DNA from: CF-13 sp036782775
Lineage (GTDB): Bacteria; Chloroflexota; Dormibacteria; CF-121
Assembly: GCA_036782775.1 (NCBI GenBank)
Contig: DAIPYJ010000002.1
Coordinates: 62,001 to 126,000, forward strand
DNA: 64,000 nt
Direction: 5' to 3'
In this document: piece by piece, positions 20,471-29,601 of the stretch
How positions within the stretch are numbered: position 1 is the stretch's first letter
Layout of the letters: every line of letters begins with the position of its first letter
Notes under the pieces: model-generated
The model's database searches: none
Told to the model about the DNA's origin: nothing
What the model saw: only the letters and a program-made list of their open reading frames with translations
Program-made: the position numbers and the translations under genes

Positions 20471-21676
20471 TTAAGCGTACTCATCCATTGCGCGCAGGAA
20501 ATTCACATAGACGCGCTGCTGCTCGCGGAGAATGCCGAGCCCGCCCAATTCCCACCACTCGTCGGGCGTGAAGTAAGCGGAGACTTCCGCCTGGCTCCCT
20601 GCCTTGGAGAACCACTGGATCAGGTGGAGGTTATCCGACTGCAGCAACCACATCGCGATGTCCATCAGATGCGGGTGCTTGGTGAGCTTGGCCTTGTTAT
20701 AGATGTGGTGCATCAGGCGGAAGATGCCCTGCTGCGCCTCGTTGCCGAGGAAGAAGTCCATGCCGCCGTCGCCCGCCCAGGTGCAGCCATACTCAGGCAG
20801 CGGCATCTCGTGCGCCTTGGGAAAGGCGGAGAGCGCCTCGGACGGCATCAGGTACTGCATCTTGTTGGCGACCAGGTCGTCGTGGAGCGCGTGCATGAAG
20901 GGGAAGATGCCGGAGTCCGCCCGATGATGCTCGCCGAAGGTCTCGAAGTCCCAGGCGAGAAAGACGAACTCGCCCATCGCCTGGCGGAGCCAGTGGCCGT
21001 AGGTGTCGGCCATCAGCGGCCAGCCGTTCCACTCGCGGTTGCTGAAGCGGTAGCCGACGTCGTCGCTCAGCTCGTAATGACGGGTGAAAAGGCGCATCTC
21101 CTCGTTGGGGTAGCGATAGAGGTGGGTTGGCTCGCGCCAGCCCATCACCCACGGCCGTCCGTCCATCACGGCGCCCTTGAAGCCGCTCTGCTGCAGCTGG
21201 AAGTAGACGTCGTTCGACATGAACATCTCGGTGGTGTCGGTGATCGCGATTGGCTTCTGGAAGGTCTCTTCCAGCTGCGCCTTTCCCCAGGCCATCCGCT
21301 CGGCGAAGGCAGCGATATCGAGATAGAAGACGAAGGAGTGATAGGGCTCGACCGCAACCAGCTCGACGTTTTTATGCGCCACCAGTTTTTGAAAGCCGCT
21401 CAGCACGTCCGGTCCGAAGCGCCGCATCTGCATCAGCAGCGAGACGGAGAACCCGAGCGACAGCTTCATGCCCTTGCCCGCCAGCGCGGTGAACATTTCG
21501 GTCGCCGGGCGGTAGCAGTAACGCGCCACCTTGTCGAAATAGCGGCGGTCCATCGCCTCGTCGAAGATCAGGGCGTCCATCTTTTCCGGCGGCGTCCCGC
21601 GCTGAATCATCTGCGCCGGCAGCCGGACGCGGCGCGGTTGGTGCGCCACCATGTAAATGACGAGCGCGTTGGGCAT
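20471..21676 (-). CDS. GH57 family alpha-glucan hydrolase or transferase
   Basis: A 401-residue single-domain protein. The start ALVIYMVAHQP replaces the usual VHQP motif, VEPYHSF is the second motif, ITDTTEMFMSN near 145 contains the nucleophile Glu, and LAWDFETFGEHH near 240 carries the acid/base residue. These are the GH57 conserved regions in order. Short GH57 proteins of this type are annotated as alpha-amylases and act on intracellular alpha-glucans. Twelve bases separate it from the GT4 gene upstream, so the pair probably works together on a glucan or glycosylated metabolite. Confidence 0.87.
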   Translation of the reverse strand: MPNALVIYMVAHQPRRVRLPAQMIQRGTPPEKMDALIFDEAMDRRYFDKVARYCYRPATEMFTALAGKGMKLSLGFSVSLLMQMRRFGPDVLSGFQKLVAHKNVELVAVEPYHSFVFYLDIAAFAERMAWGKAQLEETFQKPIAITDTTEMFMSNDVYFQLQQSGFKGAVMDGRPWVMGWREPTHLYRYPNEEMRLFTRHYELSDDVGYRFSNREWNGWPLMADTYGHWLRQAMGEFVFLAWDFETFGEHHRADSGIFPFMHALHDDLVANKMQYLMPSEALSAFPKAHEMPLPEYGCTWAGDGGMDFFLGNEAQQGIFRLMHHIYNKAKLTKHPHLMDIAMWLLQSDNLHLIQWFSKAGSQAEVSAYFTPDEWWELGGLGILREQQRVYVNFLRAMDEYA

Positions 21677-21688
21677 CCGGCTAGTCTC

Positions 21689-23044
21689 TCACTCGCTCCC
21701 CGGCGCTTTCCCTCCCCCCGCTTGCGGGGGGAGGGTAGGGTGGGGGGCAGGCAACTGCGCATCGGGCAACTTGAGCCCTTGTTTTAGGGCGACGAACTCC
21801 AGCCGTTGCAGCAGGATGTCGATGATCCGCTGCCAGGTATAGTCCCGCGCCGTTCGCTGGGCCGCGATCCGCAGATTGCGCGCGTACTCGGGATGCTCGG
21901 CCAGGTGGTTGACGTACGCGACGATCTCGGCGGCGTCCTCGGTCTCGATCACGATCGCGTTCTTGAACGGCTCGGCATACTCTTCGCCGGTCGCGCCGAC
22001 GAAGGCCACGCCGCCGGACGCCATCGCCTCCAGCCCCACGAGACCGAACGGCTCATGGCCGCTGTTCGCCAGTGTCGCGGTCGCCGAGGCATAGAGGACC
22101 GGCAGCAAGTCGTCGGGGAGAAAGCTTGTGATGTTCCAGATGTCGGCGTCTGGATTGTCTTTCAGCGTCCGGACCAGCCCCGGGACGTCTTCGATGCGGT
22201 TCGCCAGGGGCACGACCTTCAGACCAAGCTGCGCCGCCAGGGCGAGCACTTCGCCGCCAAAGGGCTCGAGGCCGCCGCGCATGATCAGGCGGGTACCGAC
22301 GCCGCGGGCTTTCAACTGCGCCACCGCCGCGATCGCCTGGTGCCAGCGCTTGTCCGGGCTGAAGCGGCCGATCTTGAAGAGCAGCGCCGGAACGTTGACG
22401 GCGCCGCGCACCGCCCGCACCTGCGCCTGGCTGACGCGCGCCATCAGAGAGCTGGGAATGCCGTTCGGGACCACGATCGGATTGACGCCCCAATCCCACA
22501 TGATGTGCTTCATGTAGCGCGACACCGTCATCAGCGTTGTGGTGTAGGCGAGCTGACCCCAGTTGATGCGGTGGAACGAGAAGTGGTTGTTTGCATTCCA
22601 GAGCAGCAGGCAGCGGTCCCGCAAGCCGGCGTAGTAGAGCGCGTCGGAGACGAGCGTCATGACATGGGCCATGTGCCACTCCTCGCCGAGCACGATGACC
22701 GTCCGCCCGCGCTCGATCGCCGGGCGGAGATAGCGCTCGAGCAGGGCCTCCGGCAGGCTGCGGTTGATGTCGGCCACCTTGTCGTCCTCGCCGTCATAGG
22801 CGCCCACCGGGTGGTAGCGGCTGATCCACTGGCTCCAGCGATGGAGCCAGAGCCTCCCGTCCGAGACGGCTTCATCGGCGGGCAGCGAGGGATCCCCCAC
22901 GAAGAACAGATGGGTTTCGAAACCGCGCTCCGCCAGCGCCCGGGACAGCTCTTTGACGCGGACACCGAGACCGCCGGCCTGGGAATAGATATCGGGGCCC
23001 TCGAAGGAGAGCAGGAGGACGGTCGTCTGCTCGGGCTCGAGCAT
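21689..23044 (-). CDS. Glycosyltransferase family 4 (glycogen-synthase-like fold)
   Basis: A 451-residue GT-B enzyme. The N-terminus has VLLLSFEGPDIYSQAGGLGVRVKELSRAL, the donor side has LFKIGRFSPDKRWHQAI, and the nucleotide-sugar motif is NSGHEPFGLVGLEAMASGG with the E-x7-E pattern. It is related to GlgA and GT4 enzymes that add glucose. The last 25 residues (after LKLPDAQLP) are encoded by a GC-rich palindromic repeat and look like a non-native tail. The start overlaps the IMPase stop as TGATG, and the GH57 follows directly. Confidence 0.87.
   Translation of the reverse strand: MLEPEQTTVLLLSFEGPDIYSQAGGLGVRVKELSRALAERGFETHLFFVGDPSLPADEAVSDGRLWLHRWSQWISRYHPVGAYDGEDDKVADINRSLPEALLERYLRPAIERGRTVIVLGEEWHMAHVMTLVSDALYYAGLRDRCLLLWNANNHFSFHRINWGQLAYTTTLMTVSRYMKHIMWDWGVNPIVVPNGIPSSLMARVSQAQVRAVRGAVNVPALLFKIGRFSPDKRWHQAIAAVAQLKARGVGTRLIMRGGLEPFGGEVLALAAQLGLKVVPLANRIEDVPGLVRTLKDNPDADIWNITSFLPDDLLPVLYASATATLANSGHEPFGLVGLEAMASGGVAFVGATGEEYAEPFKNAIVIETEDAAEIVAYVNHLAEHPEYARNLRIAAQRTARDYTWQRIIDILLQRLEFVALKQGLKLPDAQLPAPHPTLPPQAGGGKAPGSE
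21707..21752. repeat. REP-like palindromic element, copy 1
   Basis: A 46-base element with a perfect 11-base stem, CCTCCCCCCGC (21711-21721) and GCGGGGGGAGG (21724-21734), then AGGGTAGGGTGGGGGGC. It makes up the 3' end of the GT4 gene. A closely matching copy in the opposite orientation lies at 25852-25895. Such elements recur in many GC-rich genomes as intragenic or intergenic palindromes. Confidence 0.75.
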
Positions 23045-23871
23045 CAGGCGACCGTCGCGCCCAACAGCTGGAGGGCGTAGCGATGGATCGCCGGCGTGAG
23101 CGAGGCGAGCAAGGTCGTCCGCGAGTCCAACCGGACGGAGACCTCATCGATCGAATCGCCGCGGAAATCGGAGGCGATGCCACCGGCTTCTCGAAGGATG
23201 CGCAGCGGCGCCGCCAGGTCGAAGGCCCGCACCGGCGCCGGTGTCACCTGCAGCGAGACGCCGCCGGCAGCGGTGTGACAGAGGTTGAGGGCGGCGGAAC
23301 CGAGTTGCCGGATCTTTTCGGCGCGCTCGAGGATCGGGAGCGCTCGCTCGCGAGGTTCGACCCCGGTCGGGGCGTCGAGCTGCACGAGAGGAATCGACGC
23401 GCCGTCAAAGGGCGCCGGCTCCGGCGCCAGTGGCTTGCCGTTGCGAAATGCTCCGGCCCCCCGGCGGCCGTAGAACTCGTCGCCGCTGACCAGGTTCTGC
23501 ACATAACCAAGCACAACGTCGGGTAATTTGTCACCGTCGGTGGCCGCGAGCACGACGGCATAGTATGGCAGCCCTGACTTTGCGTTGTAGCTGCCGTCTA
23601 GCGGATCGGCCAGCACCATCGGTGAGCCGCCGAAGTCGCGCTCGCCCAGCTCCTCCGAGATGAGGGTGAAGCGAAAACCGCTGCGATAGGCTTGCTCGAG
23701 GTGGCGGACCACGACGTCTTCGGCAAGCCGGTCGAGGTAGACGGTCTGATCACCGCCGGCGCCGCTGCCGACGACTTCCCGCCCGGCGGCCGTTCCCACC
23801 ACCGGCGCGAGCTGCTCGCGGACCTCCGCGGCGATGGCACGGAACAGCGGAAGCCAGTCTGATGAGCTCAC
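23044..23871 (-). CDS. Inositol monophosphatase family phosphatase
   Basis: A 275-residue Mg-dependent, Li-sensitive-type phosphatase. ISEELGE (71-77) and ADPLDGSYN (88-96) supply the metal ligands, and FDLAAPLRILREAGG (about 222-236) replaces the more usual WDxAAG. The group includes archaeal-type IMPase/FBPase and sugar-phosphate phosphatases; the substrate is open. It starts with GTG at 23871, overlapping by ten bases the start of the divergent mannosyltransferase, so one of the two starts may be slightly wrong. It is the first gene of the IMPase-GT4-GH57 set. Confidence 0.87.
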   Translation of the reverse strand: MSSSDWLPLFRAIAAEVREQLAPVVGTAAGREVVGSGAGGDQTVYLDRLAEDVVVRHLEQAYRSGFRFTLISEELGERDFGGSPMVLADPLDGSYNAKSGLPYYAVVLAATDGDKLPDVVLGYVQNLVSGDEFYGRRGAGAFRNGKPLAPEPAPFDGASIPLVQLDAPTGVEPRERALPILERAEKIRQLGSAALNLCHTAAGGVSLQVTPAPVRAFDLAAPLRILREAGGIASDFRGDSIDEVSVRLDSRTTLLASLTPAIHRYALQLLGATVA

Positions 23872-25037
23872 GCGAAAAGGCGGCCCTTCGGCCGCTGCCG
23901 GGCTATCCTACCCCAACCTCATGGGTCGCCCGGCGCCTGGCCGCGATCCCACGACCATGGCTGAGCCTTCTACTGCTGGCGCTGCTGGTCAAGGGCGTCC
24001 TGATCGGCCTCACCCTGGCGGCGTACGGGGTAAATCCCGATCCGTTGACGGCGCTCGGCCGCGAATGGGACCGGTGGGACGCACAGCACTACCTCTACCT
24101 CGCCGCCAACGGGTATGCGGCCGGCGGCGATGCGCGCAACCTGATCGCCTTCTTTCCGCTCTATCCGGCGCTGGTCAGCGCCGTCGCCAGCGTCGGATTG
24201 CCGCTTCGCCTGGCGGCCCTCCTGATCAGCAACCTCGCCGGCCTCATCGCCGCCATCCTTCTATATGAGCTGGCCAGGCTCGATCAGCCGGCGAAGGCAG
24301 CCTTTCGCGCCGCCGCCTTTTTCACCGTCTTCCCCACCGCCTATTTTCTCCTGGTCGGATACACCGAGGCGCTGTTCTGCGCGCTCGCCTTCGGTGCGGT
24401 ATACGCCGCGCGCCGACGGCAGTGGATGGCGGCGGGAATGGTCGGCGGCCTCGCCGCGGCCGCGCGACTGACCGGCTTGGTGCTGGTGCCGTATCTCCTG
24501 GTTGAAGCCGCCGCGCTGCTTCGAGATGACGAGCACCGGCAGCAACGACGGGAGGCGCTTGCCTCGACCGCGTTGGTGAGCGTCGGCTTTGTCGTCTACC
24601 TGGCGACGAACAAGCTGGTGCTTGGCGACCCCCTCGCGTTCGTGGCCGTTCAGCGGAAGCACTGGTCGCATTCGCTGGCGGCGCCCTGGGTGGGATTTGC
24701 GGAGGCGATCCACAGTATCGGCTGGCGGGTGCCCTGGGAGAAGCTGACGGTGGGCGGCGGCGAGATCGCCGGCGGTGTCATCGCCTATGCCGTCAGCGTC
24801 CTGGCGTGGCTGCGGCTTCGCCCCGCCGACGCCGTCTACGCCACGCTGCTGACCGTGATGGTCACTTTCCTGCCCTTCTGGCTCAGCATCCCTCGCTATC
24901 TGCTCGCCATGTATCCACTCTTCTTGCTCGTCGGCCGGATCACGAACCGCTGGCTCTACCTGGCGATGGTGGTCGCATCACTGACGAGCCTGGTGGTCTT
25001 CGGGCTCGCCTTCGGGCGCGGCTACTGGGCTTTCTAG
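23862..25037 (+). CDS. PIG-V-like membrane mannosyltransferase (GT-C)
   Basis: A 391-residue integral membrane protein with about nine hydrophobic helices. The first extracellular loop has ALGREWDRWDAQHYLYLAANGY, the Asp-containing motif of the Gpi18/PIG-V group, which transfers mannose from a polyprenyl-phosphate donor. FFPLYPALVSAVA follows. The ATG at 23862 has GGAAG nine bases upstream. Bacterial members are thought to glycosylate lipids or surface polymers. It converges on the holin-like gene, and the stops share CTAG. Confidence 0.82.
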   Translation: MSSREKAALRPLPGYPTPTSWVARRLAAIPRPWLSLLLLALLVKGVLIGLTLAAYGVNPDPLTALGREWDRWDAQHYLYLAANGYAAGGDARNLIAFFPLYPALVSAVASVGLPLRLAALLISNLAGLIAAILLYELARLDQPAKAAFRAAAFFTVFPTAYFLLVGYTEALFCALAFGAVYAARRRQWMAAGMVGGLAAAARLTGLVLVPYLLVEAAALLRDDEHRQQRREALASTALVSVGFVVYLATNKLVLGDPLAFVAVQRKHWSHSLAAPWVGFAEAIHSIGWRVPWEKLTVGGGEIAGGVIAYAVSVLAWLRLRPADAVYATLLTVMVTFLPFWLSIPRYLLAMYPLFLLVGRITNRWLYLAMVVASLTSLVVFGLAFGRGYWAF

Positions 25038-25375
25038 CGGACGAGCCGCGTCAGCACCATGCTGACGACGACGTAAATCACGTAGCCCAGCACGATCTGC
25101 CAGAACCCGACGTCGAAATGGACCTTCATCAGCCCCTGGAGCACGGCGAAGGAGAGGGCGAACAAGAGGGCATTGAGAACCAGGATGAAGAGGCCAAGCG
25201 TCAGGACCGTCACCGGCAGGGTCAGCATCACGAGCACCGGCCTGATCACCGTATTGACGACGGCCAGGATGAGGGCCATCACGACTGCGGCGCCGAGAAA
25301 CCCGGTGTGGACGTGCCAGATGACGTAGAAGACGAACAGCAGGGAAACGATGTGGATCAGGAGGCGGGTCAGCAC
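25034..25375 (-). CDS. Phage-holin-4_2 (DUF360-like) small membrane protein
   Basis: A 113-residue protein with four hydrophobic helices. GFLGAAVVMALILAVVNTVIRPVL and the following LTLPVTVLTLGLFILVLNALLF match the widespread family named phage holin 4_2. Chromosomal members are not linked to phage lysis and their function is unknown. There is no phage context here. Its stop overlaps the mannosyltransferase stop, and it lies 17 bases from the upstream glycosyltransferase start side on the same strand. Confidence 0.85.
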   Translation of the reverse strand: MLTRLLIHIVSLLFVFYVIWHVHTGFLGAAVVMALILAVVNTVIRPVLVMLTLPVTVLTLGLFILVLNALLFALSFAVLQGLMKVHFDVGFWQIVLGYVIYVVVSMVLTRLVR

Positions 25376-25392
25376 GGCAGCATTCTATGGGC

Positions 25393-27390
25393 TTAGCCGG
25401 GCACCTGGAAGATCTGGTAGTTGGTCGTGTGAATCACGAGCCGGAAGATGCTCTTGAAGTAATCGAGGTTGGGATGGAGCGTATTGGTCTCCGCCGGCCC
25501 AACGACGAGGTACTGGACGTGGTAGTGGTGGAGCAGCGCCAGCGAGCGTGACCCGCCGGCATAAATTTCAGCCAGGTCGGCTTCGCGCTGCGCGTAGTTG
25601 ATGCCGTAGCTCCAGAGCCAGCCGGGATAGCTGATCAGCACCGACCGGCCGGCAAGGTCGGGGATAGGATTGTTCGGCTGCTCGCCGGTGATGAAAATCG
25701 CTTGCGGCGGTGTCGCCTGGCGCACCTGCTGCGCCAGCTGGACTTCCTCGGCGCTGAACCAGAGATAGCTGGGACCCTGTGGCGGCAGGAACTGCATCAA
25801 CGAGAGGACGCCCGAGGCCACCAGGGTGAGCCACGCAATCGCCGCCACGAGGCCAGCCCCCACCCTGACCCTCCCCCGCAGGCGGGGGAGGGAAATCCCC
25901 TGCCATAGCCTTACCAGGAGCGCACCGACGGCAACGGCGCTGCCGAGGTACCAGAACACCAGCAGCTTGCTGTTGTCCCAGTCCCACGGTTGAAACTTGA
26001 CCAGATTGGCGACCAGGAAGACGAGGGAAAAGGGCGCGATCATGAGCCGCGCACGTCGGCCTAACGCCAGCGGGCTCAGCAGCGCAATCAAGAGCAAGGG
26101 CCAGAAGAGGCCGGTGTTCTTGATCCAGAACCAGGGCGGAACGTCGCTCCCCGACATCCAGCCGATCAGCCAGCGCGGGTACTGGTGTTCGGGCGGAAGG
26201 CCCGGATCACCCGGCACCGCCATCAGCAGCCGCGGCACCGCGAGGACGAGCATCGCGCCGAAAAAGCCGATCCACGCCGGGCGTGGATAGCAGATCGCCC
26301 AGCACGCGGTGATCAAGCCGATCGCGACCAGACTGTGCACGTGAAAGAGCGGCAGCAAGCCGGCCAGCGCCCCGGCAGCGGTAAAGGCGACCGTCTCGCT
26401 GTTGATCGCCGGCCGGGACCAGCGTGAGACGAGGCTCGTGACTGCCGGCCGCCAGGCGAAGAACGGGGTTCGCAGCAAGGGCGGGGTGATCAGCAGCAGC
26501 ACGGCGAGGACGATGGCGGCTCCGAAAACAAGCGAGCGCTGGGGCAGATACCAGGAGAGGATCGGGTTGTACCACTGGATATTGACGGGAGGATCGAAGC
26601 GGTCGTAGGTCCGCGGAATGTGGAGCAGGGCGTTCATCAGGCCGAGCTGGCCGGCATCCCCGAAGAAGTAGACGAAGCCCAGGCCGCCGCCGAGCAAGGT
26701 GAGCGTCACCGCGATCACGCCGGCCGCGATGCCGTCGGTGAGTCGGCGCGCCCAAAGGATGAGCCCGCTGAGCGCGAGCACCGTCATTGCCCAGGCCGGC
26801 CACGCCAGGGCCGCCGGAATGCTCCAGCCGCCGCCAATCAGGAGCGCGCTGGCAAAGTCGGGCGCAAAGGGATAGCGAAACGGCGTGCCGGCGTAAAGGG
26901 GATTCTGCGGCGGCAAGTTGTGACCGTAAACGAAGGTCGTCGCGTAGCTGGCATGGAAGGACCAGTCCGACCAGGTGTTGTTGAAATGACTCAGCCAGCC
27001 AGCGGGCGTGACCTCGGCGGCGCGGCCGAACAGATATCCCATGGCGATCGCGATCGCGGCGACCGCAATCGGCAGCGCCAGGTCGCCGGGTCGAAACTCC
27101 TGTCGCATGTTGATCAGCTCGCGACGGATGCGCCCGCGATGGCGCAACAGCAGGACTGCCCCTCCAGCCAGACCCGCGAGGGCCAGCAGCAGAACGAGCC
27201 AGACGGTAACGCCGGCGATCAGGGCGAGCAGGTAGCCAACCACGGTCAGAGCCACCACGGCGAGCACCAGGCCGATGACGAGTCGCTCGCCCAGCGTCAG
27301 CCAGGGCGGTCCGCCGGAGGCCAGCCCGAGGCCGAGCACGATGCCGCCGACGACGAGCGCTAGCCCGGATTGGTCCAGTAGCAGAGACAC
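25393..27390 (-). CDS. Large polytopic membrane protein, GT-C glycosyltransferase-like
   Basis: About 665 residues with some fifteen hydrophobic helices and a C-terminal soluble part. A large extracellular loop near residue 140-170 carries HFNNTWSDWSFHASYATTFVYG and PFRYPFAPDFASAL, reminiscent of GT-C enzymes that act on lipid-linked sugars; no exact family is recognised. The C-terminus (ISYPGWLWSYGINYAQREADLAEIY) looks like the soluble domain of such enzymes. The frame is open to an ATG at 27468, which would overlap the PMT gene by 109 bases; I use the GTG at 27390. Neither has a clear ribosome site. A REP-like palindrome (25852-25895) is read in frame as LPRLRGRVRVGAG between two helices. 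Confidence 0.7.
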   Translation of the reverse strand: MSLLLDQSGLALVVGGIVLGLGLASGGPPWLTLGERLVIGLVLAVVALTVVGYLLALIAGVTVWLVLLLALAGLAGGAVLLLRHRGRIRRELINMRQEFRPGDLALPIAVAAIAIAMGYLFGRAAEVTPAGWLSHFNNTWSDWSFHASYATTFVYGHNLPPQNPLYAGTPFRYPFAPDFASALLIGGGWSIPAALAWPAWAMTVLALSGLILWARRLTDGIAAGVIAVTLTLLGGGLGFVYFFGDAGQLGLMNALLHIPRTYDRFDPPVNIQWYNPILSWYLPQRSLVFGAAIVLAVLLLITPPLLRTPFFAWRPAVTSLVSRWSRPAINSETVAFTAAGALAGLLPLFHVHSLVAIGLITACWAICYPRPAWIGFFGAMLVLAVPRLLMAVPGDPGLPPEHQYPRWLIGWMSGSDVPPWFWIKNTGLFWPLLLIALLSPLALGRRARLMIAPFSLVFLVANLVKFQPWDWDNSKLLVFWYLGSAVAVGALLVRLWQGISLPRLRGRVRVGAGLVAAIAWLTLVASGVLSLMQFLPPQGPSYLWFSAEEVQLAQQVRQATPPQAIFITGEQPNNPIPDLAGRSVLISYPGWLWSYGINYAQREADLAEIYAGGSRSLALLHHYHVQYLVVGPAETNTLHPNLDYFKSIFRLVIHTTNYQIFQVPG
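25852..25895. repeat. REP-like palindromic element, copy 2
   Basis: A 44-base element with stem CCCTCCCCCGC (25869-25879) and GCGGGGGAGGG (25882-25892). Read on the minus strand, it matches copy 1 at 21707-21752 over its whole length, allowing one-base length changes in the C and G runs. It is in frame inside the large membrane protein gene and encodes a basic Gly/Arg-rich insert. Confidence 0.75.
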
Positions 27391-29012
27391 CAGTTCGGCC
27401 AGGGCTTGACGAAGGCAAACCAGATATGACCGTTGAGCGCGTCCGAGGTGAGCGGCAATCCGGTCCAAAGCGGATAGAAGTAGAAGAAGAAGGCGACGAC
27501 CATCAGCAGAAAGGCGACCGCGAGCACTGCACCGCTGAGCCGCATCGCGACCCCCGGGATGAAGCCGCGCAATGAGCGCAGGTAGGTGAGGACGAGCGCG
27601 AGCGCGAGCAGCATCGCCGGCAATCCGCCGAGCATGTGGTAGAGGAAGAGGCCGCGCGGGATGCGGGAAAGCGGGAGCCAGGCGGCGGCGAATGCCACCA
27701 GCAGGAAGATCGAGGTATAGAGGCGCTGCCCAACTGGACCGGCGTCGTCGAGGCCCTCAGCGTCGATGGGATCGAGCGCGCGGCGGCGCCGGTAATCGCG
27801 CACCACGAAGACCAGGCCGATCGCGATGCCGATCAGGGAGAAGCTGCCGCCCCACCAGGCGAGTGGGTTGCCGAGGTTGAAGATCTCCGCCACCAGCGCC
27901 GAGCCCGTCGACTGGTCGATCCCGAGCCCGGTGTTCGTGTAGTAGTAGACAACCGGACGGAAATCGAGCGGCCAGGTCCACCAGGGGCTATAGAAGATGT
28001 GGTCGGCCTTCAGGTTGATGTGATAGAGCCAGGTCTGCCGATGCCATTCCGCGACATCGGTCCAGGCGGCTCCCAGGTTGAAATGAAAGGGCGCGAATCC
28101 GAGCGGTGGCTGCGGAAGGTTGGTGATCGCGTGCTCGATCGTCAGGTACCGGATGAAGGTCAGCGAGTACAAGAGCACGGGCAACAGCGCCAGGCTGAGC
28201 AAGGTCGTACCCGCGGTGGCCCGGTCGTAGCGGGTCCACCGCACGGCCAGCCTGAAGATGAGGATGACGATGATGGTCCCGTAGGCGGCGATCACAGTCC
28301 ACTTGGCGCCGATCGCAAGGCCGAGGAAGATCCCGCTGAGGACGATCGTCCAGCGCTGGCGCGTCGGGGTGTCCGCGTTCAGGTGCAGGTGGAAGATCAG
28401 ATAGACCAGCACCGTCAAGGTGATCGGGATGATGTCGATCACCGCGGTCCGTGACTCGACGAACAGCATGCCGTCGAAGGCGGTGAGCACGGCCGCGGCG
28501 ATGGCGAAGAAGCGCACCCGCAGCAGTTGGCGCGCCAGCAGGTACATCAAGGGCACGATCGCGGTGCCGAAGAGGGCGACCATCACCCGCCAGCCGAGGG
28601 AGTTGAAGCCGAACAAGATCTCGCCGACGGCGATGATCAGCTTCGCCAGCGGCGGCTCAGGGTCGAAGTAATCGCGGCCCAGGATGTCGTCGTGCGCATC
28701 GTTGGCGAAGTAGAGCTCGTCGAAGACAAAGGGTGACGCCGGCGCGATCTCGTTGGGCTTTCCCAGCCCGGGAATCTTGGGATCCTGGTAGTCGTGCCCG
28801 ATGCCCCAGGCGGTGATGGGTGGCGCGCTGGTGGGATGGCTGAAGACATCGAGGAAGATGGGGCTGGCGAACCGCAGAACGCCCGCGATCAACGTCAACG
28901 CCAGCAGCCAGTAGACGTCCTCGCGCTCGATCCGCCACCATGCCGCGCGGCTGACTCGCCTTACGGGAGGCGTCTCCTTTTCACGCACGGCGGGCTGTGT
29001 CACGTGAGCCAT
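27360..29012 (-). CDS. PMT family (dolichyl/polyprenyl-phosphate-mannose) glycosyltransferase, GT39
   Basis: A 550-residue membrane protein with about eleven helices. The first external loop has FVFDELYFANDAHDD, where DE is the catalytic pair, followed by YFDPEPPLAKLIIAVGEILFGF, the PMT signature. A Trp/Tyr-rich loop (HRQTWLYHINLKADHIFYSPWWTWP) is typical of bacterial PMT-like O-mannosyltransferases. These glycosylate secreted proteins from a polyprenyl-phosphate mannose donor. Its 3' end overlaps the start of the next membrane gene, so the two large GT-C proteins are probably made together. Confidence 0.88.
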   Translation of the reverse strand: MAHVTQPAVREKETPPVRRVSRAAWWRIEREDVYWLLALTLIAGVLRFASPIFLDVFSHPTSAPPITAWGIGHDYQDPKIPGLGKPNEIAPASPFVFDELYFANDAHDDILGRDYFDPEPPLAKLIIAVGEILFGFNSLGWRVMVALFGTAIVPLMYLLARQLLRVRFFAIAAAVLTAFDGMLFVESRTAVIDIIPITLTVLVYLIFHLHLNADTPTRQRWTIVLSGIFLGLAIGAKWTVIAAYGTIIVILIFRLAVRWTRYDRATAGTTLLSLALLPVLLYSLTFIRYLTIEHAITNLPQPPLGFAPFHFNLGAAWTDVAEWHRQTWLYHINLKADHIFYSPWWTWPLDFRPVVYYYTNTGLGIDQSTGSALVAEIFNLGNPLAWWGGSFSLIGIAIGLVFVVRDYRRRRALDPIDAEGLDDAGPVGQRLYTSIFLLVAFAAAWLPLSRIPRGLFLYHMLGGLPAMLLALALVLTYLRSLRGFIPGVAMRLSGAVLAVAFLLMVVAFFFYFYPLWTGLPLTSDALNGHIWFAFVKPWPNWCLCYWTNPG

Positions 29013-29025
29013 ATCGAAGAGGCCG

Positions 29026-29601
29026 TTAGCCCTGCCCCCTCAGCCGCCCTTTCACCTGGGTGATGAACCTATCGACGTCGAGGATGGGCACGACGATGTC
29101 AGACCCGGCGACCAGCCGAGGACCGAGCCGTCGTTCCGCTTCCTCGACGAGATCCTCTTGCCGTTTGTCGAGCCGGAGATAGACGGCGGGCTCGCGCGCC
29201 AGCCGCCGAACGAAGCGGTTGACGAAGCGCCGGCGCTCGGCCGGCTGAAAGGCAACCTCGAGAGGCTGACGGCGCACGCGAGACAGCGAGCTGAACGGCA
29301 GGTCCATCCGGCGCAGGATGTAGCGGATCCGCACTCCCTCGCTGGTCACCTCGACGTAGGAGAACAGGCGCATCAGCCAGAACGCGACCAGCAGGGCCGC
29401 GTCGAGTACCAGAACCGGGACGAAGGAGAGGATCGACTGGCGGGCGAACAGCTTGGCGAGCGTGAGAACGACCAGGATGATGAAGAAGCTTCCATAGAAC
29501 CAGAGTCCGTCGTTCCAGCGCTGGATCGAGTAGCGAATCGGGTAGCGGCGGCTGCCAGGTGATCCCGCCTCCATCGTGGGAGAGGACTCCCGTGGGGTCA
29601 T
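29026..29601 (-). CDS. Membrane protein with PH-like (YdbT-type) domain
   Basis: A 191-residue protein with two hydrophobic helices near 33-52 and 58-78, then a beta-rich region (SYVEVTSEGVRIRYILRRMDLPFSSLSRVRRQPL) that resembles the bacterial PH-like domain found after paired helices, and a helical C-terminus with an Arg-rich patch. Its role is unknown; such proteins may sense or anchor at the membrane. Its start overlaps the epimerase stop as ATGA, placing it in the sugar-epimerase/PMT operon. Confidence 0.7.
   Translation of the reverse strand: MTPRESSPTMEAGSPGSRRYPIRYSIQRWNDGLWFYGSFFIILVVLTLAKLFARQSILSFVPVLVLDAALLVAFWLMRLFSYVEVTSEGVRIRYILRRMDLPFSSLSRVRRQPLEVAFQPAERRRFVNRFVRRLAREPAVYLRLDKRQEDLVEEAERRLGPRLVAGSDIVVPILDVDRFITQVKGRLRGQG

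Noticed and set aside
21806..23080. Plus-strand frame of 424 residues opposite the GT4 gene
   Set aside because: Antisense shadow; the GT4 frame carries all GT-B motifs.
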